DNA of 56,302 nt from an uncultured Roseovarius sp. (lineage in GTDB: Bacteria; Pseudomonadota; Alphaproteobacteria; Rhodobacterales; Rhodobacteraceae): positions 1 to 56,302 of the forward strand of contig NZ_CAMYMD010000086.1 in assembly GCF_947259555.1 (NCBI RefSeq). Reading direction: 5' to 3'. The first letter of the stretch is position 1, and every line of letters begins with the position of its first letter. Below the pieces are notes generated by a model. The model was not told where the DNA came from, searched no databases, and worked only from the letters and a program-made list of their open reading frames with translations. Positions 52,466 through 56,302 of this stretch are shown here, piece by piece. The position numbers and the translations under genes are program-made.

Positions 52466-53266
52466 ATGACACCATCCATCGCGCCCCTGCGCAACGTCGC
52501 GGCCCTGATCGGCCTGGTCGAGCGGGTACAGGATCGCGCTTTCGGCCTGCCCGGCATGGCCACCTTCTACGGCCCCTCGGGCTGGGGCAAGACCACCGCC
52601 GTCACCGTCGCCGCCAACGAATACCAGGCGCATGTCGTGCAGGTCAAAGACTGCTGGACGCCGACGTATTTCGCGCAGGCGATCCTGCGGGAAATCGGCC
52701 TGCCCCCGGTGCGCGGCGTGGCCGCCATGGTCGATGCGATCGGCGCGCAGCTGGCGCGCAGCGATCGGCCCCTGATCATCGACGACGCGCAGTATCTCTT
52801 GCGCAAGCGGATGATCGAGCTGGCCCGCGACATCTATGAGAGCTGCCAGGCCCCGGTGATCCTGGTGGGCGAGGAGAAGCTGCCGCAGGACCTGACCCGC
52901 TGGGAGAACATCCACAACCGCCAGCTTGCCTGGGAGCCGGCGCTGGCCTGCAACATGTCCGACGCCGAGAAGCTGGTGCCGATCTATGCGCAGGGCGTTG
53001 ATGTGGCCAATGACCTTCTGGCCGCGATCGTCGATGCCTCGGCGGGCTCGATCCGGCGGGTTGCCACCAATCTCGCGTCGGCGCGCGAGCTTGCCAAGGG
53101 GCGCGGCCGCAGGAGTGCCGATCTCGATCTCTGGGGCACGCGCCCCTTCACCACCGGTCAGCCGCCGACCGTGCGGCGGGTCGAGGATTTCCGGCCTGTG
53201 GCACGGACAGAGCGCGCCGATACGGTCGTGCCGCTTGCTGGCGACGCGAAGGCGGTGCGGTCATGA
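52466..53266 (+). CDS. MuB-type AAA+ ATPase, target-DNA activator
   Basis: 266 residues, AAAAGGAG upstream. Walker A GPSGWGKTT (Lys42) and Walker B RPLIIDDAQYLL near 96-107, followed by sensor-like VILVGEEKLPQDL. It polymerises on DNA, chooses target sites and protects the phage genome from self-integration. Located 15 bases after the transposase, as always in Mu-like phages. It ends with a basic tail. Confidence 0.96.
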   Translation: MTPSIAPLRNVAALIGLVERVQDRAFGLPGMATFYGPSGWGKTTAVTVAANEYQAHVVQVKDCWTPTYFAQAILREIGLPPVRGVAAMVDAIGAQLARSDRPLIIDDAQYLLRKRMIELARDIYESCQAPVILVGEEKLPQDLTRWENIHNRQLAWEPALACNMSDAEKLVPIYAQGVDVANDLLAAIVDASAGSIRRVATNLASARELAKGRGRRSADLDLWGTRPFTTGQPPTVRRVEDFRPVARTERADTVVPLAGDAKAVRS

Positions 53267-53793
53267 GCGAGCTGTTCGAGAAGATGTGGGACGAGGTCAA
53301 GGACCTTCCCGAGTTCGACTGGAAGGCCGTCTCCGATCGCGGCTGCAGCGCCGAGACCGCCGCACGTTATATCCGGCACTGGTTGAAGGACGGCCGGGTG
53401 CGGGTGTCGCGCCTGGCGCGCAACAACAAGCGCTGGTACAGCCCGTCGCATCTGCCGCCTGTCGGGCCTCAGCCCGTGAGCGGTGAGGCCACGCCCGAGG
53501 GCAACATGTGGCGCGCGATGCGGCACCTGCGCCAGTTCAACCCCACGGACGTTGCTGCGCATGCCAATGCGGGCGGCATCGAGGTGACGGTCGAGAAGGC
53601 CCGGGCCTATTGCCGTCAGTTGACCGCCTCGGGGCACATCAAGGCGCTGAGCAAGGCGATCCCCGGCACCCGTGAGGCCCATTACAAGCTGCTCGAAGAC
53701 AGCGGCCCGCGCGCCCCGCGCCCGGTGCGGATGGCGGGTATCCTCGATCCCAACACCGGGGCTTTTGCCCCGTCGAAAGGCGGTGCGGCATGA
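53263..53793 (+). CDS. Phage protein with two winged-helix-like units
   Basis: 176 residues. SAETAARYIRHWLKDGRVRVSRLARNNKRWY at about 30-60, and VAAHANAGGIEVTVEKARAYCRQLTASGHIKAL at about 97-130, each read as a winged helix. Common after MuB in this phage group, function unknown to me. ATGA overlaps on both sides. Confidence 0.78.
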   Translation: MSELFEKMWDEVKDLPEFDWKAVSDRGCSAETAARYIRHWLKDGRVRVSRLARNNKRWYSPSHLPPVGPQPVSGEATPEGNMWRAMRHLRQFNPTDVAAHANAGGIEVTVEKARAYCRQLTASGHIKALSKAIPGTREAHYKLLEDSGPRAPRPVRMAGILDPNTGAFAPSKGGAA

Positions 53794-54170
53794 GTGCGAT
53801 CGACACCGCCCGCGAATTCTGGGGCGAGGGCATCCCGGACTGGGTCGAGGCGCTGGCCCAAGCCTGCGACCGGACAAGCCAGAACAAGGTGGCGCAGGAA
53901 ATCGGGCGCAGCGGCAGCCTGGTGTCGAACATCCTGCGCGCCCGCTATCCGGCCGACACCGGCGTCGTGGAGGATCTCGTGCGCGGGCATTTCATGGCCC
54001 AGACCGTCGAATGCCCCGTGATGGGCACGATCGGCAAGCAGGTCTGCCGCAAGTGGCGCGGTCGGGCCAACCGCTTCGAGAACGTCAACCATCAGTATGT
54101 GACCATGTATCGGGCCTGTAACCGCTGCCCGCTGCACAAGGAGGTGGAGGATGCCGGTGAGACCCGATGA
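53790..54170 (+). CDS. Phage HTH protein with C-terminal cysteine pairs
   Basis: 126 residues. XRE-like HTH at about 22-55 (LAQACDRTSQNKVAQEIGRSGSLVSNILRARY). The C-terminal half has Cys at VECPVMG, QVCRKW and RACNRCPLH, which could bind zinc. Similar proteins occupy this place in many Mu-like phages. It overlaps the next gene by 20 bases. Confidence 0.8.
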   Translation: MSAIDTAREFWGEGIPDWVEALAQACDRTSQNKVAQEIGRSGSLVSNILRARYPADTGVVEDLVRGHFMAQTVECPVMGTIGKQVCRKWRGRANRFENVNHQYVTMYRACNRCPLHKEVEDAGETR

Positions 54171-54513
54171 CAGCCTCGATGCCGACGTGATCCCGCTGGC
54201 GCGGGAGGGCGTACCCGCCTCGGATATCGCGCGGCGGCTGGGCGTGACGCCGAACCGGATCCACGCGGTGCTGGCGCGCCTGCGCCGTCAGGGGGCCGAG
54301 TTTCCGCCCGTGCGCCTCGGCGCGCCCTGTCGAAAGCAGGGCGCGCGGCTCACCCGGCTCAATTCCGATCTGCGCGAGGGGCTCGAGCCTCACGCCATCG
54401 CGCGCGGGATGAGCGTCAAGGAAATGGCGCTCCGCCTGCTCGATATCGTCATCCGCGACGGGCTGGTTGACGCCATTCTCGACGACACTGGAGACCAAAA
54501 TGACCGACCCTGA
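54151..54513 (+). CDS. Small phage HTH protein
   Basis: 120 residues, AAGGAGGTGGAGG just before ATG 54151. HTH of homeodomain-like form (ALAREGVPASDIARRLGVTPNRIHAVLARLRRQG, about 14-48), then a second helical region with VKEMALRLLDIVI. Role unknown; DNA binding likely. Confidence 0.78.
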   Translation: MPVRPDDSLDADVIPLAREGVPASDIARRLGVTPNRIHAVLARLRRQGAEFPPVRLGAPCRKQGARLTRLNSDLREGLEPHAIARGMSVKEMALRLLDIVIRDGLVDAILDDTGDQNDRP

Positions 54514-54709
54514 CATCACCCGCTGGACGACAGCCGAAATGATCCGCCTTGCCGCCTCGGGCGTGGCCAAGGTCGATCTGCTCGGGCCCCGAGGCACCAC
54601 GCTGTGCTCGATGGACGAGATCGCCGCCATGGCGGGCGTCTGCGCGATGCACGGCGTGGGATCAAAGCCCCCTTCAACCACCCCTTCAACAGGAGATGAC
54701 CATGTCTGA
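54500..54709 (+). CDS. Small phage protein
   Basis: 69 residues from ATG 54500; the frame stays open upstream to 54467 but overlaps the previous gene. Contents: WTTAEMIRLAASGVAKVDLLGPRG and MDEIAAMAGVCAMHG, short helices without clear motifs. It overlaps the DUF3164 start by 8 bases. Confidence 0.6.
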   Translation: MTDPDITRWTTAEMIRLAASGVAKVDLLGPRGTTLCSMDEIAAMAGVCAMHGVGSKPPSTTPSTGDDHV

Positions 54710-55352
54710 ATTCACCCCCCACCCGGTGCCCTCGGGCATCGTCGAGGAGAACGGCCGCGCCAAGATGGTCGATGCCAAGGGCCGCGAGGTGCCGCTTGAC
54801 CTGGTCAAGCCGCAGGATCAGCTTCAGGACGAACAGGTGCGCAAGATCGCGGGCTATGCGCTGGCGCTGAGCGATCAGCTGCGCCGGTTCAAGGAGCACA
54901 CCTTCGACGATATCAGCGCGTTCGAGGCGATCCTTGCGCAGGAATACGACACGCGCGTCGGCGGCGCCAAGGGCAACAAGACCCTGACCACCTATGACGG
55001 GCTCTACCAGGTGCAGGTGCAGGTTCAGGATCGGGTGGATTTCGGCCCCGAGCTGCAGATCGCCAAGGGGCTGATCGACGAATGCCTCAACGAATGGTCC
55101 GCCGACAGCCGCCCCGAGATACAGGCCATCGTCACCCGTGCCTTCAACACCGACAAGGAAGGCCAGATCAACCGCGCCGAGATCTTCATGCTGCTGCGGC
55201 TCGACATTTCCGATGCGCGCTGGAACCGGGCCATGGACGCTATCCGCGACGCCATGCGCGTGGTGGGCAAAGCGACTTACGTGCGCGTCAAGCACCGTCC
55301 CAACACAGAAGCCCCATGGCAGACGGTTCTGCTCGACCTGGCGAAGGTGTGA
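54702..55352 (+). CDS. DUF3164 family phage protein
   Basis: 216 residues from ATG 54702 (AGGAG seven bases upstream). Typical start GIVEENGRAKMVDAKGREVPLDLVKPQD and middle GGAKGNKTLTTYDGLYQVQVQVQDRVDFGPELQIAKGLID, ending RPNTEAPWQTVLLDLAKV; this matches DUF3164, a protein found in nearly all Mu-like phages of proteobacteria just after the early genes. Function unknown. It ends 2 bases from the convergent gene at 55355. Confidence 0.92.
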   Translation: MSEFTPHPVPSGIVEENGRAKMVDAKGREVPLDLVKPQDQLQDEQVRKIAGYALALSDQLRRFKEHTFDDISAFEAILAQEYDTRVGGAKGNKTLTTYDGLYQVQVQVQDRVDFGPELQIAKGLIDECLNEWSADSRPEIQAIVTRAFNTDKEGQINRAEIFMLLRLDISDARWNRAMDAIRDAMRVVGKATYVRVKHRPNTEAPWQTVLLDLAKV

Positions 55353-55354
55353 GG

Positions 55355-55783
55355 TCAGCGATGGCGGTTCGGTCGGTGCAATCCATACCAGCAGTGGCAC
55401 TGCTGCCAGCAGTCATCAAGCGGGACGCGCTCGATATCATTTATGTGGATGATCTCGCCGTCCCGCGCCTTCATCTTTGCGCAGGCGTCACCGCTGGCAC
55501 GAACTTGCCAATAAACCATGCCGGATTTTTTCATGCGCTTTTCTCTAAGCGCCCAGTTCGCCCATCTAGTCACACGGCTCACGAGCATCTTGCAGTACTC
55601 GAAGTCGTAACCACGAGGGCAATGCTCGGGGTAAATCTTATCACCCTTGAAGAAGGATTGTGCCAGCACTGCAAGTCGCTGAGCGTCCATCCCGCAAGGC
55701 TCCGGAGCCTTGTCGAGCACGTCCTCTGCGAAGGGGTAGAGATCAACCCACTGCACACCGTTCGTCACCCAAACTTCGAACAT
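55355..55783 (-). CDS. Second leftward moron-like gene
   Basis: 142 residues from ATG 55783 (GGAGGTGGCAGG upstream). Starts MFEVWVTNGVQWVDLYPFAEDVLD, later CGMDAQRLAVLAQSFFKGDKIYPEHCPRGYDFEYCKMLV and ends with a cysteine/histidine/tryptophan-rich stretch (DDCWQQCHCWYGLHRPNRHR). Lower GC than its neighbours, opposite orientation, own start signal. No family recognised. The Cys/His cluster may bind metal. Confidence 0.65.
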   Translation of the reverse strand: MFEVWVTNGVQWVDLYPFAEDVLDKAPEPCGMDAQRLAVLAQSFFKGDKIYPEHCPRGYDFEYCKMLVSRVTRWANWALREKRMKKSGMVYWQVRASGDACAKMKARDGEIIHINDIERVPLDDCWQQCHCWYGLHRPNRHR

Positions 55784-56075
55784 CCTGCCACCTCCGAGAA
55801 TCACCCTGAAGTGGATCATGGGTCGAACGATTTGACAATTACCGCGAGCCGCTGCATCTTGGTGCCGTTCGGTAGTGCCGTAGAAAGCGCCCGAGCTGGA
55901 AGAACACCGATGGCGGTTACGCCCCGACATGGCGTCTCACCACTTGAGACGATCATCCTCCGGGTGCCCCGCGTGCATGTCCAGGGCTACGGCCTAAAGA
56001 CGTGGGGGGACTGTCCATCGGCAGTTTTTCTAACACCCGGGGACCAAGTGTCCCCCGTAACCGATGGAGACCGAC
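55784..56075. other. Intergenic stretch between moron-like gene and antirepressor
   Basis: About 290 bases without a supportable gene. It must hold the promoter of the leftward gene. A stable hairpin GGGGAC-CAAGT-GTCCCC at 56039-56055 lies 10 bases before the ribosome binding site (GGAGA) of the antirepressor gene and could modulate its expression. Confidence 0.5.
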
Positions 56076-56302
56076 ATGAACAATGTCACCCCACTGCCCT
56101 TCAAGGGCGATCTGATCGACTATCTCAACCTCAACGGCAAGACGCTGGAATGGCTGTGGCGCGACCACGAAGCCTATATTCCGATCCGTCCGATCTGCGA
56201 GCTTCTCGACCTTGCCTATCAGCCGCAGCACCGGAAACTGTCAGCGCCGGAAAACGGGGCGTGGGGCACCGTGATTGTGTCGCACCACCCCACCCCGCGA
56301 GC
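56076..56302 (+). CDS. P22_AR_N-type antirepressor, N-terminal part (runs off the window)
   Basis: 75 codons visible. VTPLPFKGDLIDYLNLNGKT, then YIPIRPICELLDLAYQPQHRKL, match the N-terminal domain of P22-type antirepressors (xVPVRPICxxLGxxxxxQxRKL). GGAGA lies before ATG 56076. Such proteins bind and inactivate phage repressors. In a Mu-like phage it may lift immunity or target a heterologous repressor. Confidence 0.85.
   Translation, partial: MNNVTPLPFKGDLIDYLNLNGKTLEWLWRDHEAYIPIRPICELLDLAYQPQHRKLSAPENGAWGTVIVSHHPTPR

Larger units (their letters stand above)
45021..56302. mobile_element. Mu-like transposable prophage, left half (continues beyond window)
   Basis: Order from the left: non-coding end with repeats, leftward accessory genes, leftward XRE repressor, divergent operator region, rightward early genes, ParB-like protein, MuA-type transposase, MuB-type ATPase, small HTH proteins, DUF3164, and an antirepressor. 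This is the arrangement of Mu/B3/D3112-type phages. Both transposition genes are intact, so the element is probably able to move if the right half is complete. The left boundary is approximate. Confidence 0.92.

Noticed and set aside
1..56302. tRNA, rRNA and riboswitch candidates
   Set aside because: None could be recognised by eye; a covariance-model search was not possible, so absence is not proven.

Overview
The window reads as an alphaproteobacterial chromosome, most likely a marine Rhodobacteraceae (Roseobacter-group) bacterium. It is GC-rich and tightly packed. It carries a TakP-type TRAP transporter, a GlxA-type AraC regulator, gatB, coaD, queA, lpdA, an mmsA with a divergent LysR regulator, and two gap genes. 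The right end is the early half of a Mu-like transposable prophage. Family names come from reading the translated sequences; no database search was run.

Layout. 2-2614: 3' part of a large surface or secreted protein with cadherin-like/VCBS-type modules and a vWA domain. 2944-9883: gamma-glutamyltransferase divergent from a three-gene TRAP transporter whose large permease has a coiled-coil tail of about 350 residues. 10037-18976: leftward housekeeping block (DUF2189, lpdA, DUF924, MFS, queA, AsmA-like giant). 19085-22415: rightward bcp, DUF455, M23 peptidase and bactofilin. 22504-24893: leftward MaoC/phosphotransacylase fusion and GlxA-type regulator. 25022-30256: rightward GntR-controlled catabolic operon (DapA-like aldolase/lyase, PuuC-like aldehyde dehydrogenase, ProC-like reductase, FAD amine/imino-acid oxidase). 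30259-33489: leftward acyl-CoA synthetase and gatB. 33669-36587: remnant of one RTX-type gene followed by an intact one. 36841-39311: two gap paralogues with a 47-residue membrane protein between them and the same operator-like palindrome before each. 39328-44941: coaD, CBS protein, LysR/mmsA pair, YbdK-type carboxylate-amine ligase, L,D-transpeptidase.

From about 45021 to the end lies a Mu-like prophage. Its left end is non-coding and holds three copies of a 13-bp repeat. Next comes a leftward cassette of three small genes, including a two-TM SLATT-like protein, then a leftward XRE repressor. A divergent operator region leads into a rightward early operon: small overlapping genes, ParB-like protein, MuA transposase with a complete DDE triad, MuB ATPase, HTH proteins and DUF3164. 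Two leftward genes (47612-48115 and 55355-55783) interrupt this operon and look like independently acquired morons. The window ends inside a P22_AR_N-type antirepressor.

Best candidates for something undescribed are the phage left-end SLATT-like cassette, the two antisense moron-like genes, the four-enzyme GntR operon whose substrate cannot be named, the DctM-coiled-coil fusion, and the paired gap genes with differing cofactor residues under a shared operator. No tRNA, rRNA or CRISPR array was recognised.
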